A DNA stretch of 64,000 nucleotides, from positions 1 to 64,000 of the forward strand of contig CAJFVO010000004.1 in assembly GCA_904420555.1 (NCBI GenBank). Direction: 5' to 3'. The DNA is from Candidatus Heritagella intestinalis. GTDB lineage: Bacteria; Bacillota; Clostridia; Oscillospirales; Acutalibacteraceae. Below are positions 32,567 through 41,656 of this stretch, in pieces. Position 1 is the first letter of the stretch. Each line of letters begins with the position of its first letter. Under the pieces are notes generated by a model. The model saw nothing but the letters and a program-made list of their open reading frames with translations. It did not search any database and was not told the DNA's origin. The position numbers and the translations under genes are program-made.

Positions 32567-34519
32567 ATGGCAGAGAAGTGCAGGTTTTGTGGAAGGGAGA
32601 TGGAAGAGGGGGCGGCGGCGTGCCCCTTCTGCGGCAAACAGGCGGAAAGCCAGGAGGCGCTTTTCCGCCGGCCGGGCGCCGGGAAAGGGGAGTCTCCGGG
32701 AGAAGAATCGGAATTTTCCCAGGCGCTGCGCTGGCAGCCGGAGGAAACGCCGGAGCCTCCTGTGGAAGAGCCACCGGCAGAGGAGCCGGAGCCGCCGAAA
32801 AAGCTGCCCTGGCGGCGCTGGCAGAAAATTGCCGCTGCCCTGTGCGGGGTGCTTTTGCTGGCCGGGGCGGCGTGGTTCTGGTGGCCAAAACCCTCCAACC
32901 TGCCCCAAACCCCGGTACTTTTCTCCCGGGAGGGGCAGATGATGGCGTTTCTGCCCGGGCAGGAAGGGGAGAAGTTTCCCCTGCGGGGTTCGGCGGACAC
33001 AGAGGACGCCTTATACCGGTACAGCCCCGACGGCCAGCGGTATCTCCGGTATGACTTGGCCCTAAACAACCTGTTCCTGGGCGTCTTTGGCGGGGAAGAG
33101 GAGCAAATTGCCGGGGACGTCCGGGGGTATTCCTTTAGCCGGGACAGCCAGCGGGTGTTTTTTATCTATGATTCAGGCGATGATATTTATGATCCGGAAT
33201 CGGCGGCGCTGTACCGCTATGAGATTTCCACCGGGGAATCCCAGAGGCTGATGACCGGGGTAGCCTCCTACCGGATGAACCAGGACGGCACCCTGCTGGT
33301 GGACCGGATGAACCAGCCCATCCTGCTGCTGGACCCGGACACCGGGGAAACCTGGGAGACGGGGGCGTTCCGGAACCAGCTGTTGGCCTTTCCGGAGAAC
33401 GGCGGCCCTTTGTACTACACGGTTCCCCAAGAGGTGGGGCGCAATGTGGTGCGCTGGACCCGGGACGGCGGGGAAGAAACCATCCTGAAAGGGGTGGGGC
33501 CAGTGTATCTGAACCCCGACGGCACCGGCTATTACGGCCAGATTCGCAAGACCATTTCCCTGTTGGACCTGGTCCAGGAGGAGTCTTTGGCGGAAGCGGA
33601 CGCTTACCCGGAGCTTTACCAGAGGATGAAGGACATCCAGGTGCCCTCCCCCTGCTGCGATTTGTACTGGTTTGATGGGGAGGAAAGCACCCTGATTGTC
33701 CGGGAGGCCGCCTTTTCCCAGCTGACCTTTTTACAGGACGAGGCCGGGGACGGGAAGATTTCCGGCTGCCTGTACCGGCCGGGAACCCAGAAGCGGGTGT
33801 ATTCGCTGCCGCAGATTGCGGAACAATACGGGTTGGAAGAGTTGGATGGCCTTCGGCAGGAGGTGTGCCAGTGGCCCTTCTTTCGAGAAGGCACCCAGGA
33901 AGCAGAGGGGAGCAGCCAATTTGCGGCGGTGGGGCCCAGAAGTTTTTCCATCGAGACCGACGGGGAAGACCCGCAAAATGCCGGGCTTTATGGGGATACC
34001 CTCTATCTTCTCACCGGCCCGGTGGCCGTGCAGGGGGAGCTTTGGCGGATGAATTTGGCGGATGCTTCCCCCAAGCCGGAAAAGATGGCGGAGAATGTCT
34101 ATCGGTTCTGGCTTGCCGGGGAAGAGGGGGTTCTCTACCGCCAGGCGGAGACCCCCTGGGAAAAATCCGCCCTGTATTACAATGGGGAACTGGCGGCAGA
34201 GCTGCCGCCCCTTTCGGGAGACCAGGGCGAGGGGGTTTCCATGGAAATTACCGAAGATGGCGGCGTATACTATCTCCGTGACGCCCAGGGAGGCGGCTCT
34301 ACCCTGTGTACCCTGCAAAACGGCCAGGAAGTGACCCTTTCCCGGAATGTGGCGTCCTTTGTCCCCCTGTCTCGGGACTATGCCCTGTTCCTGCGGGAGG
34401 AGAAGGACGGATCCCGGACCCTGATGGCTTGGCGGAGCCAGGGCGGCCTGCTGCCGGTGGCGGACCAGGTGGAGGATTTCTATTACCGGGAGGAGCCCCT
34501 TACCGGCCTGTTGTGGTAA
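32567..34519 (+). CDS. Zinc-ribbon / single-TM / beta-propeller-like protein, paralogue 4
   Basis: Fourth paralogue, 650 residues. ATG 32567 stands 8 bp after GGAG; an in-frame ATG at 32561 is too close. Ribbon C5-x2-C8 and C19-x2-C22 (KCRFCGREMEEGAAACPFCG); motif FSQALRWQPEE (50-60); TM about 88-106; ectodomain with LYWFDGEESTLIVREA and repeats such as ALYRYEISTGESQRLMTG, closely matching the same repeat of paralogue 1. It lies 67 bp upstream of cysK with no terminator seen between them, so some readthrough into cysK is possible. Confidence 0.8.
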   Translation: MAEKCRFCGREMEEGAAACPFCGKQAESQEALFRRPGAGKGESPGEESEFSQALRWQPEETPEPPVEEPPAEEPEPPKKLPWRRWQKIAAALCGVLLLAGAAWFWWPKPSNLPQTPVLFSREGQMMAFLPGQEGEKFPLRGSADTEDALYRYSPDGQRYLRYDLALNNLFLGVFGGEEEQIAGDVRGYSFSRDSQRVFFIYDSGDDIYDPESAALYRYEISTGESQRLMTGVASYRMNQDGTLLVDRMNQPILLLDPDTGETWETGAFRNQLLAFPENGGPLYYTVPQEVGRNVVRWTRDGGEETILKGVGPVYLNPDGTGYYGQIRKTISLLDLVQEESLAEADAYPELYQRMKDIQVPSPCCDLYWFDGEESTLIVREAAFSQLTFLQDEAGDGKISGCLYRPGTQKRVYSLPQIAEQYGLEELDGLRQEVCQWPFFREGTQEAEGSSQFAAVGPRSFSIETDGEDPQNAGLYGDTLYLLTGPVAVQGELWRMNLADASPKPEKMAENVYRFWLAGEEGVLYRQAETPWEKSALYYNGELAAELPPLSGDQGEGVSMEITEDGGVYYLRDAQGGGSTLCTLQNGQEVTLSRNVASFVPLSRDYALFLREEKDGSRTLMAWRSQGGLLPVADQVEDFYYREEPLTGLLW

Positions 34520-34586
34520 GTGGTAACAAGAGAGTTTTTGGGCCGTTGGCCCATGCCGTGAAGAACGGCGGAAAGGAGACTGTAGT

Positions 34587-35510
34587 ATGATGTATCAAAG
34601 TATTCCGGAGTTGATCGGCAACACCCCCCTGTTGGAGCTGGGGCGGTACAGCCGGGCCGTGGGGCTTTCCACCCCGCTGGCGGCCAAGCTGGAAGCCTTT
34701 AATCCGGCGGGAAGCGTGAAAGACCGGGTGGGTTTGGGTCTCATCCTGGACGCGGAGGAAAAGGGCCTGCTTCATCCCGGCTCGGTGATTGTGGAGCCCA
34801 CCAGCGGCAATACGGGCATTGGCCTGGCCTGTGTGGCGGCCTCCCGGGGCTATCGGGTGATTCTCACCATGCCGGAGACCATGAGCTTGGAGCGCCGCAA
34901 GCTGCTGGCGGCCTATGGGGCGGAGCTGGTGCTCACCCCGGGCAGCCAGGGAATGCAGGGGGCTGTAGACCGGGCCAAGGCGCTGGTGGAGGAAATCCCC
35001 GGGGCGTTTTTGGCCGGGCAGTTTGACAACCCCGCCAACCCCCAGGCTCACTACCGTACCACCGGCCCGGAAATCTGGAAGGACACCGACGGGAAAGTGG
35101 AAATCTTTGTGGCCGGGGTGGGCACCGGCGGCACCCTCAGCGGCGTGGGGCGCTATCTCAAGGAGCAGAACCCCCAGGTGAAGGTGGTCGGCGTGGAGCC
35201 AGCGGATTCCCCCCTGCTTTCCCAGGGCAAGGCCGGCCCCCACGGGATTCAGGGCATCGGGGCCAACTTTGTCCCCAAGAACTTTGACCCTGCCATTTGC
35301 GATGAGATTCTGCCGGTAAACACCCAGGACGCCATCCAGGCCGCCAAAGAGCTGGCCCGGCAGGAAGGCTATCTGGCGGGAATCTCTTCCGGCGCGGCTC
35401 TGTGGGCGGCGGTGCAGGTGGCCCGCCGGCCGGAAAATCAGGGGAAACTCGTGACGGTGCTTTTGCCGGACACCGGCGAGCGGTATCTCTCCACCGCCCT
35501 GTTTGATTGA
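34587..35510 (+). CDS. cysK: Cysteine synthase (O-acetylserine sulfhydrylase)
   Basis: PLP enzyme joining sulfide to O-acetylserine to make cysteine in the cytosol. Schiff-base lysine in NPAGSVKDRVG (K45), substrate loop TSGNTG (about 73-78), PLP phosphate loop GVGTGGTLSG (about 180-189) and the C-terminal SGAALWAA. 307 residues, standard. RBS GGAAAGGAGA. No cysE beside it. Confidence 0.95.
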   Translation: MMYQSIPELIGNTPLLELGRYSRAVGLSTPLAAKLEAFNPAGSVKDRVGLGLILDAEEKGLLHPGSVIVEPTSGNTGIGLACVAASRGYRVILTMPETMSLERRKLLAAYGAELVLTPGSQGMQGAVDRAKALVEEIPGAFLAGQFDNPANPQAHYRTTGPEIWKDTDGKVEIFVAGVGTGGTLSGVGRYLKEQNPQVKVVGVEPADSPLLSQGKAGPHGIQGIGANFVPKNFDPAICDEILPVNTQDAIQAAKELARQEGYLAGISSGAALWAAVQVARRPENQGKLVTVLLPDTGERYLSTALFD

Positions 35511-35518
35511 GGAAAACG

Positions 35519-35560
35519 AAAAAGCGAGAAACTCTGTTTTTAAGAGTTCCTCGCTTTCTT
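35519..35560. terminator. Bidirectional terminator between cysK and padR
   Basis: AAAGCGAG-a-AACTCT pairs with AGAGTT-c-CTCGCTTT around a TTTTTA loop; T-rich on both strands. Confidence 0.8.
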
Positions 35561-35583
35561 ATGTGCAAATTTGAAAAACTGCC

Positions 35584-35937
35584 TTACACAGGGTTGTCAG
35601 GGCTGGAAGCCAGAACCTTCATAATGCCCTGGTTCATGGAGAGGTATTCTTCCCGCAGCTGGTGCAGGTAGATTTCCCCCGCCGGCTCCAAATGATAGTA
35701 GATTCTGGCCCGGCGCCGGCCTACAATCACCCGGTGGTCGGAAATCAGTCCATGATCCAGCATCCGGTACAGGGTAGGGTACAGGGAGCTTTCGGGAATG
35801 GCGCACAGGCCGCCGCTCCGGTTGGAGAGCTCCTGGGATAGCTGATAGCCGTACATATCCTTGTCCCGCAGCAGTGTGAGCAGCAGCAGGTCCATGGTCC
35901 CCCGCTGGAGGGTTTCCGAAATGCTCAATCCAATCAT
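35584..35937 (-). CDS. PadR-family transcriptional regulator
   Basis: Winged-helix PadR_N domain at about 14-85 (RGTMDLLLLTLLRDKDMYGYQLSQELSNRSGG, ESSLYPTLYRMLDHGLISDH, GRRRARIYYHLEPAG) plus a short C-terminal dimer helix. 117 residues, the small PadR class, which commonly represses an adjacent transporter or enzyme gene. No obvious partner is next to it. Confidence 0.9.
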   Translation of the reverse strand: MIGLSISETLQRGTMDLLLLTLLRDKDMYGYQLSQELSNRSGGLCAIPESSLYPTLYRMLDHGLISDHRVIVGRRRARIYYHLEPAGEIYLHQLREEYLSMNQGIMKVLASSPDNPV

Positions 35938-36027
35938 CTCCTCAAATCAACATAGATTTTATCCTATTTAACCATCATTGACAGTTTGTTGTAAATCACC
36001 TGGGCTGAAACTGCAAAAAAGCTTTTC

Positions 36028-36759
36028 TTACAGCAGCCCGGCGTTCCGGAAAATCCCCTGGGCCATTTCCATCTCCTGGGCAGTGGGTTCCGGGGTGTCC
36101 GCCAGGGTGAAGGGAATGTGCAGGGCCTCCCATTTGTAAGCCCCCATTTTGTGGAAGGGCAGCAGCTCCACCTTTTCAATGCAGGAAAAGCCCTTGAGGA
36201 ACTTCGCCAGCTTTTCCAGCCGGGAAGGCTCCAAGGTGATGCCGGGAACGCACACATGGCGCACCCACACGGGCTTTTTCACCTCTTCGCACCACCGGAG
36301 CAGCTCCAAAGCGCGGCGGTTGTCCGTCCCGGTAAGGGAGCGGCACTCCTGGGGGTCTAGGGCCTTGATGTCCAGCAGGAACAGGTCGGTGAGCTCCGCT
36401 GCTTCCCGGCACTTTTCCAGAGGAATGGCCCCGCAGGTGTCCACCGCCGTGTGGAAGCCCTGCTCTTTGCACAGGTGCAGGATGGCGGTGGCAAACGCCG
36501 GTTGGAGCAGGGGCTCCCCGCCGGAGAGGGTCACGCCCCCGGACTGGATGAAGTTCCGGTAAGGCAGAATGTTTTCCACCACTTTTCCAGCAGTGGTGGA
36601 ATTTCCGTCGTTGCGCTCCCAGGTGTCCGGGTTGTGGCAGTAGGCGCAGCGCAGGGGGCATCCCTGAAAGAACACCACATAGCGGATGCCCGGGCCGTCC
36701 AGGGCGCCGAAGGTCTCCACAGAGTGGATGCGGCCGGGGGTATCGGGAAGAAAGGGCAT
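36028..36759 (-). CDS. pflA: Pyruvate formate-lyase activating enzyme (radical SAM)
   Basis: Generates the glycyl radical of PflB using SAM and a 4Fe-4S cluster. ATG 36759 after AAAGGAGCTGACC. Cluster motif C-x3-C-x2-C in GCPLRCAYCHNPDTW (about 31-45), preceded by GPGIRYVVFFQG; GGVTLSGGEPLLQP is the SAM-binding GGE motif. 243 residues, normal. It is downstream of pflB with an intervening terminator-like hairpin that likely lowers its expression relative to PflB. Confidence 0.95.
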   Translation of the reverse strand: MPFLPDTPGRIHSVETFGALDGPGIRYVVFFQGCPLRCAYCHNPDTWERNDGNSTTAGKVVENILPYRNFIQSGGVTLSGGEPLLQPAFATAILHLCKEQGFHTAVDTCGAIPLEKCREAAELTDLFLLDIKALDPQECRSLTGTDNRRALELLRWCEEVKKPVWVRHVCVPGITLEPSRLEKLAKFLKGFSCIEKVELLPFHKMGAYKWEALHIPFTLADTPEPTAQEMEMAQGIFRNAGLL

Positions 36760-36788
36760 AATGGTCAGCTCCTTTGCAGAATGAAAAA

Positions 36789-36815
36789 TGCGCCCCGGCG
36801 TTGGGCTGGGGCGCA
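36789..36815 (-). terminator. Attenuating terminator between pflB and pflA (minus strand)
   Basis: GCGCCCC pairs with GGGGCGC, inner GC pairs added, followed on the minus strand by ATTTTTCATTC. Confidence 0.7.
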
Positions 36816-36843
36816 CAGGATGAGAGGGTTTATTTGGAGAAAA

Positions 36844-39060
36844 TCAGAACCGCTCGTGGAAGGTGCGGTGGATGACGTCCAGCTGCTGCTCCCGGGTCAG
36901 CTTGATAAAGTTCACGGCATAGCCGGAAACCCGGATGGTCAGCTGGGGATACAGCTCCGGATGGTCCATAGCGTCCAGAAGCACTTCCCGGTTGAGGACG
37001 TTGACATTGATGTGGTGGCCGCCCTCCATAAAGTAGCTGTTGAGCAGGTGCACCAGGTTCTCTTCCCGGGCGTCCTCCTCCCGGCCCAGAGCGCCGGGCA
37101 CAATGGAGAAGGTGTAGGAAATGCCGTCCTCGCTGTAGTCATAGGGCAGCTTGGCCACGCTCATCATGGAAGCCACGCAGCCGCTGCTATCACGGCCGTG
37201 CATGGGGTTAGCGCCGGGAGCAAAGGGCTCGCCGCGCTTGCGGCCGTCGGGGGTGGAGCCGGTGTGCTTGCCATAGACCACGTTGGAGGTGATGGTCAGG
37301 ATGGACATGGTGGGCCGGCTGCCGCGATAAGTGCGGCACTTTTCCAGCTTGCTCATAAAGCGCTTGACAATATCCACGGCGATTTCGTCCACACGGGGGT
37401 CATTGTTGCCGAACTTGGGGAAGTCCCCTTCAATCTCATACTCCGTCACCAAGCCGGTGTCGTCCCGCACCGGGTGAACCTTGGCGTATTTGATGGCCGA
37501 GAGGCTGTCCGCCGCCACCGAAAGGCCGGCAATGCCGCAGGCCATGGTGCGCACCACCTGCTGGTCGTGGAGGGCCATCTGGATTTTCTCATAGCAGTAC
37601 TTGTCGTGCATATAGTGGATGATGTTCAGGGCGTTGACGTAGAGGCTGGCCAGCCAATCCATCATCACATCGAACTTCTTCATGACCTCGTCATAGTCCA
37701 GAGTGTTGCCCCGGACGGCCAGCAGCTCCGGCCCTACCTGGTCGCCGCTGATTTCATCCCGGCCGCCGTTAATGGCGTAGAGCAGGCACTTGGCCAGGTT
37801 GGCCCGGGCGCCGAAGAACTGCATCTGCTTGCCCACCCGCATGGCGGAAACACAGCAGGCAATGGCGTAGTCATCGCCAAACTTCTTGCGCATCATGTCG
37901 TCGCTCTCATACTGGATGGAGGAGGTCTCAATGGACAGCCCGGCGCAGAACTTCTGGAAATTCTTCGGCAGGCGGGGGCTCCAGAGCACCGTCATGTTGG
38001 GTTCCGGGGCGGGGCCCAGGTTGGTGAGGGTGTGCAGGTAACGGTAGGAGTTCTTGGTGACCATGTGGCGGCCGTCAGTGCCGATACCGCCAATGGACTC
38101 CGTGACCCAGGTGGGGTCGCCGGAGAAGAGCTGGTCGTATTCCGGGGTGCGCAGGAACCGCACCAGGCGCAGCTTCATAATAAACTGGTCGATGATTTCC
38201 TGGATTTCCGACTCCGTATAGCGGCCGTTTTCCAAATCCCGCTGGGCATAGATGTCCAGGAAGGTGGAGGTGCGGCCCAGAGACATAGCCGCGCCGTTCT
38301 GCTCCTTCACCGCGGCCAGATAGGCGAAGTACAGCCACTGGACAGCTTCCTTGGTGTCCTGGGCGGGACGGGAGATGTCAAAGCCGTAGCTCTCGCCCAG
38401 GCGCTGGAGCTTTTTCAGAGCCTTGATCTGCTCGGCCACATCCTCCCGGCGGCGGATGGCGTGGGTGTCCATGACGTCATAGGTCAGGCTGTTCAAATCC
38501 GCCTGCTTGGACTGGATGAGGAAATCCGTGCCATACAGGGGCACCCGGCGGTAGTCGCCGATAATGCGGCCGCGGCCATAAGCGTCGGGCAGGCCGGTGA
38601 TGATGTGGCTGTGACGAGCCTTTTTAATGTCGGGGGTGTATACGTCAAAAACGCCGTCGTTGTGGGTCTTGCGGTATTTGAAGATTTCTTCTACCTTGGG
38701 GTCCATTTTACGGCCATAAGCCTCCAAGGACTTGCGCACCATGCGGATGCCGCCAAAGGGCATAATGGCGCGCTTCAAGGGGGCGTCGGTCTGCAGGCCC
38801 ACAATGACCTCTTTTTCTTTATCAATATAGCCAGGGGCATAAGCGTCGATGTCGCTGATGGTGGAGGCGTCCACATCCAGCACGCCGCCGGCCTGGCGCT
38901 CTTTTTCCAGCAGCTCCTTCACTTCGTCCCACAGCTCTTTGGTGCGCTGGGTGGGGGGAGCCAGAAAGCTCTCGTCCCCGTCATAGGGGGTATAGTTCCG
39001 CTGGATAAAATCCTGTACGTCTACGGTATGGTTCCAATGTCCGCTGATAAAATCTTTCAT
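36844..39060 (-). CDS. pflB: Formate C-acetyltransferase (pyruvate formate-lyase)
   Basis: Splits pyruvate with CoA into acetyl-CoA and formate during anaerobic fermentation. The catalytic cysteine pair is in [10 protein letters not shown] (middle of the protein) and the glycyl radical site is RVSGYAVNF near the C-terminus (G713). 738 residues, close to E. coli PflB. RBS GAAAGGAAC. Codon use is that of a highly expressed gene. Confidence 0.97.
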   Translation of the reverse strand: MKDFISGHWNHTVDVQDFIQRNYTPYDGDESFLAPPTQRTKELWDEVKELLEKERQAGGVLDVDASTISDIDAYAPGYIDKEKEVIVGLQTDAPLKRAIMPFGGIRMVRKSLEAYGRKMDPKVEEIFKYRKTHNDGVFDVYTPDIKKARHSHIITGLPDAYGRGRIIGDYRRVPLYGTDFLIQSKQADLNSLTYDVMDTHAIRRREDVAEQIKALKKLQRLGESYGFDISRPAQDTKEAVQWLYFAYLAAVKEQNGAAMSLGRTSTFLDIYAQRDLENGRYTESEIQEIIDQFIMKLRLVRFLRTPEYDQLFSGDPTWVTESIGGIGTDGRHMVTKNSYRYLHTLTNLGPAPEPNMTVLWSPRLPKNFQKFCAGLSIETSSIQYESDDMMRKKFGDDYAIACCVSAMRVGKQMQFFGARANLAKCLLYAINGGRDEISGDQVGPELLAVRGNTLDYDEVMKKFDVMMDWLASLYVNALNIIHYMHDKYCYEKIQMALHDQQVVRTMACGIAGLSVAADSLSAIKYAKVHPVRDDTGLVTEYEIEGDFPKFGNNDPRVDEIAVDIVKRFMSKLEKCRTYRGSRPTMSILTITSNVVYGKHTGSTPDGRKRGEPFAPGANPMHGRDSSGCVASMMSVAKLPYDYSEDGISYTFSIVPGALGREEDAREENLVHLLNSYFMEGGHHINVNVLNREVLLDAMDHPELYPQLTIRVSGYAVNFIKLTREQQLDVIHRTFHERF

Positions 39061-39126
39061 GAATCTGTTCCTTTCTTCTGCCGCAGCAGAGGACGCGCGC
39101 CTTGATAGGGCGCAGAATCTGATATC

Positions 39127-39157
39127 GAAAAAAGACCCGGGACGAAAATAACGTCCC
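39127..39157 (-). terminator. Intrinsic terminator of the dCMP deaminase gene (minus strand)
   Basis: GGGACG (39139-39144) pairs with CGTCCC (39152-39157); TCTTTTTTCG follows on the minus strand. Confidence 0.75.
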
Positions 39158-39188
39158 GCCCAACGGGGAAAGCAGCCAATTCTATTTT

Positions 39189-39692
39189 TTAGTATCCAAA
39201 AACACCGTGCAGGGATTCGTCCTCTTCAATCCACTGGAAAACAGGGATTTCTTTATAGTTCTGCTCGTCCAGCCGCACCACGACCCGGCTGATGCCTGCG
39301 TTGATAATCAGGCGCTTGCACATAGAGCAGGAGGAGGGATTTTCCACATATTGGCCGGTGCGGGCGTCCTTGCCTACCAGATAGAGGGTGCCGCCCAGCA
39401 TCTCCTTGCGGGAAGCGCTGATAATGGCGTTGGCCTCCGCGTGGACAGAACGGCACACTTCATACCGCTCGCCCCGGGGGATGCCCAGCTGTTCCCGGAT
39501 GCAGATCCCGGTGTCGATACAATTCTGACGCCCACGGGGAGCGCCGTTATAGCCCGAGGAGACGATCTCATCGTTATTGACAATAATCGCGCCGAAATTC
39601 CGGCGCAGACAGGTGCCGCGTTCCAGCACAGTCTGTGCAATGTCCAGATAGTAGTTTTCCTTATCGCGGCGAGCCTTTGTCATGTCGAGCAT
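39189..39692 (-). CDS. dCMP deaminase (ComEB-like cytidine/deoxycytidylate deaminase family)
   Basis: Predicted to deaminate dCMP to dUMP for thymidylate synthesis. Zinc site HAEANAII (His and catalytic Glu) and [11 protein letters not shown] (C-x2-C). 167 residues, typical. Start is ATG 39692 or 39683 (MTKARR); the AGAGGAAG site is close to the first and far from the second. It lies behind a leader of about 218 nt full of hairpins. Confidence 0.9.
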   Translation of the reverse strand: MLDMTKARRDKENYYLDIAQTVLERGTCLRRNFGAIIVNNDEIVSSGYNGAPRGRQNCIDTGICIREQLGIPRGERYEVCRSVHAEANAIISASRKEMLGGTLYLVGKDARTGQYVENPSSCSMCKRLIINAGISRVVVRLDEQNYKEIPVFQWIEEDESLHGVFGY

Positions 39693-39910
39693 CTTCCTCT
39701 CAAAAATTTTTTAAATGAAAGCGCTCCCAGCCTTCCGGAGGGCGGGGAACGCCGGCTGCTTTACTGCGCGCGTTCCGCGAAGACTCCGCGGTTTCCGATC
39801 CACGCGCCGGGCCTTTGGCCCGAAAGCCCCAGCAGGGCTGATATGCGGGGAAATTTCCCTGCATATCCAACTGGCACGAAAAACACAATATCTTTGGTTG
39901 CCAGTGTCTT
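39693..39910 (-). ncRNA. Multi-hairpin transcribed region: structured leader or small RNA
   Basis: Between a good minus-strand promoter and the dCMP deaminase gene, at least five stems follow one another: a 28-bp near-perfect palindrome (39840-39867, arms GATATGC/GCATATC and centre GGGAAATTTCCC); AGCCC/GGGCT (39825-39839); CGGGCC/GGCCCG (39808-39822); CCGCG/CGCGG (39775-39791); GGAAC/GTTCC with inner GC pairs (39746-39776). No terminator T-tract is seen before the gene, favouring a leader. It does not match 6S, SRP, tmRNA or RNase P signatures that I know. A repeated intergenic element is an alternative. Confidence 0.45.
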
Positions 39911-39916
39911 GCTTAT

Positions 39917-39945
39917 ACTATATCGTATATTTTTTGAATTCGCAA
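39917..39945 (-). promoter_or_regulatory. Minus-strand sigma-A promoter
   Basis: TTGCGA (39940-39945 as complement), 17-bp spacer, TATAGT (39917-39922 as complement). Drives the structured region and dCMP deaminase. The arms ACTGGCA (39870-39876) and TGCCAGT (39899-39905) flank the predicted transcript start. The remaining 39946-40166 holds only AT-rich DNA upstream of ksgA. Confidence 0.6.
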
Positions 39946-40166
39946 GATTTTTTTCCAGAGCCCCAGCCGCCAGAAGAAGCGCAAATCGCTTTACTTCTGA
40001 GATTCTGCATGATAAAATAAAGAAAAATTCTCATTTTTGGAGAAGTTACCGGTAGTTTTTTGTAAAAAAACGGAATTTTCCGCCTTGGATTATGGAAATA
40101 CACACAAAACCGGCGGGAAAGTTGTTGGATTTTAAAAAAATAAACGATTTTGAAAGGGAGAACAGA

Positions 40167-41054
40167 ATGACGGAAAAAAAGGAATCGCGCTTATCGGATA
40201 TTTCCACCATCCGGGAGATTTTGGGCCGCCACGGGTTCACTTTTTCCCGGGCCCTGGGGCAGAATTTCCTCATTAACCCCTCGGTGTGTCCCCGGATGGC
40301 GGAGCTGTGCGGGGCCGATGAGGACACCGGCGTGCTGGAAATCGGCCCGGGGATTGGGGTGCTCACCCAGGAACTGGCCAAGCGGGCCAAAAAAGTGGCG
40401 GCAGTGGAGCTGGACCAGCGGCTGCTGCCGGTGCTGGCGGAAACTCTGGCGGAATACCCCAACTGCCGGGTCATCCAGGGGGACGTGATGAAGCTGGATT
40501 TGCACCAGCTCATTGCTGAGGAGTTCCCGGGCATGAAGGTGGCGGTGTGCGCCAATCTGCCCTACTATATTACCTCCCCGGTGATTATGAAATTACTCGA
40601 GGAAAAGCTGCCCATTGCCGCTTTGACGGTGATGGTGCAGAAAGAGGCGGCAGAGCGCATCTGTGCCCAGCCGGGCACCCGGGCCTGCGGGGCGGTCAGC
40701 GCGGCGGTGCAGTACTACGCCCAGCCGGAAATCCTGTTCCAGGTGTCCCGGGGCAGCTTTATGCCGGCCCCCAATGTGGATTCGGCGGTAATCCAGCTGA
40801 AGGTGCGGGAAACGCCTCCGGTGGCCCTGAAAAGCGAAAAGGGCTTTTTCCAGCTCATCAAGGCGGCTTTTGGCCAGCGGCGGAAAACCGCCCTCAATGC
40901 CGTTTCGGCGGGATTGGGGCTGCCCAAAGCCCAGGTGGCCGGCGCCATGGAGCAGGCGGGGGTTCCCCAAAATGCCCGGGCAGAACAGATGACCCTGGAT
41001 ATGCTGGCGGCCTTTTCCAATGCCCTGGCCGACAGTAAAGAAAAGGAGGCGTAA
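40167..41054 (+). CDS. rsmA: 16S rRNA dimethyladenosine transferase
   Basis: KsgA/RsmA dimethylates two adjacent adenines in the 3' helix of 16S rRNA, a late small-subunit check. ATG 40167 after GAAAGGGAG. SAM motif EIGPGIGVLTQELA (about 53-66), VAAVELDQRL, the catalytic NLPYYITSPV, and a C-terminal helical domain (FGQRRKTALNAVSAGL). 295 residues, normal. Followed 5 bp later by a GNAT gene, so co-transcribed. Confidence 0.96.
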   Translation: MTEKKESRLSDISTIREILGRHGFTFSRALGQNFLINPSVCPRMAELCGADEDTGVLEIGPGIGVLTQELAKRAKKVAAVELDQRLLPVLAETLAEYPNCRVIQGDVMKLDLHQLIAEEFPGMKVAVCANLPYYITSPVIMKLLEEKLPIAALTVMVQKEAAERICAQPGTRACGAVSAAVQYYAQPEILFQVSRGSFMPAPNVDSAVIQLKVRETPPVALKSEKGFFQLIKAAFGQRRKTALNAVSAGLGLPKAQVAGAMEQAGVPQNARAEQMTLDMLAAFSNALADSKEKEA

Positions 41055-41059
41055 GGCAT

Positions 41060-41656
41060 ATGTGGAATATCCGGTTTCCGGGAGAAGAGGAATGGGGCTT
41101 CTGCCTGGAATATTTAAAAGAAAATGGAGCCTCCCCTTTTCCCAAAGAGGGGGAGCGCGTTCTCGCCCTGTGTGAAGAAGAGGGGAAGCTCCTGGCAGCA
41201 GGAGAGCTGGTCATAGAGGAAGGCAGCGCCTGGGTGGCCTGCGCCTCCGGGGTGAGCGCGGAATATCAGGGGATTCTCATGGACGCCCTGGCCCGGGAGG
41301 CGGAGAATCGGGGTGCCAAAACCCTGCTGGCCTGGGCCCGTTCCAATGACCCGGAGCGCATGATTCTGTATCGGGACCGGGGCTTCCTGGTGGAAGAAGG
41401 GGAAGAGCCCCAGGATTGGCTGCTCTTTTCGGCGGCCTTGGGGGCAGGCCAGGGGAATTGGATTGCCAGCCGGTATTTTTGGAGCCGGGCGGCCCTGATT
41501 GCCGGCGGCGTGCTGTTGTTTGCCGCCATGCTCCTGGGACCCCTGCAATACACCAGCCTGTCGGTGGCCTTTGGCATTATCGCCTCGGCCCTTTCTTTGG
41601 CGGGCATCCTGCTGGGCTTTGCCTCCTGGGAGGAGGAAGACGTTTGCGAACCGTAA
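41060..41656 (+). CDS. GNAT N-acetyltransferase-like domain fused to two TM helices
   Basis: Residues 1-130 look like a divergent GNAT fold (LCEEEGKLLAAGELVIEEGSAWVACASGVSAEYQGILMDALAREAENRGAKTLLAWARSNDPERMILYRDRGFLVEEG), the last part being the usual motif for acetyl-CoA binding and the YRDRGF strand. Two hydrophobic helices follow (about 145-165 and 170-190), unusual for GNATs. It starts 5 bp after rsmA and overlaps the next gene by 13 bp, so the three form one transcript. Substrate unknown. Confidence 0.65.
   Translation: MWNIRFPGEEEWGFCLEYLKENGASPFPKEGERVLALCEEEGKLLAAGELVIEEGSAWVACASGVSAEYQGILMDALAREAENRGAKTLLAWARSNDPERMILYRDRGFLVEEGEEPQDWLLFSAALGAGQGNWIASRYFWSRAALIAGGVLLFAAMLLGPLQYTSLSVAFGIIASALSLAGILLGFASWEEEDVCEP

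Noticed and set aside
36451-39105. 884-codon open frame on the plus strand opposite pflB
   Set aside because: Shadow of pflB/pflA: GC-rich codon bias leaves the antisense frame open; the minus-strand proteins have all catalytic motifs.
39693-39910. 6S, SRP or tmRNA gene in the multi-hairpin region
   Set aside because: None of the conserved core sequences of these RNAs is present, and the shape is a row of separate hairpins.
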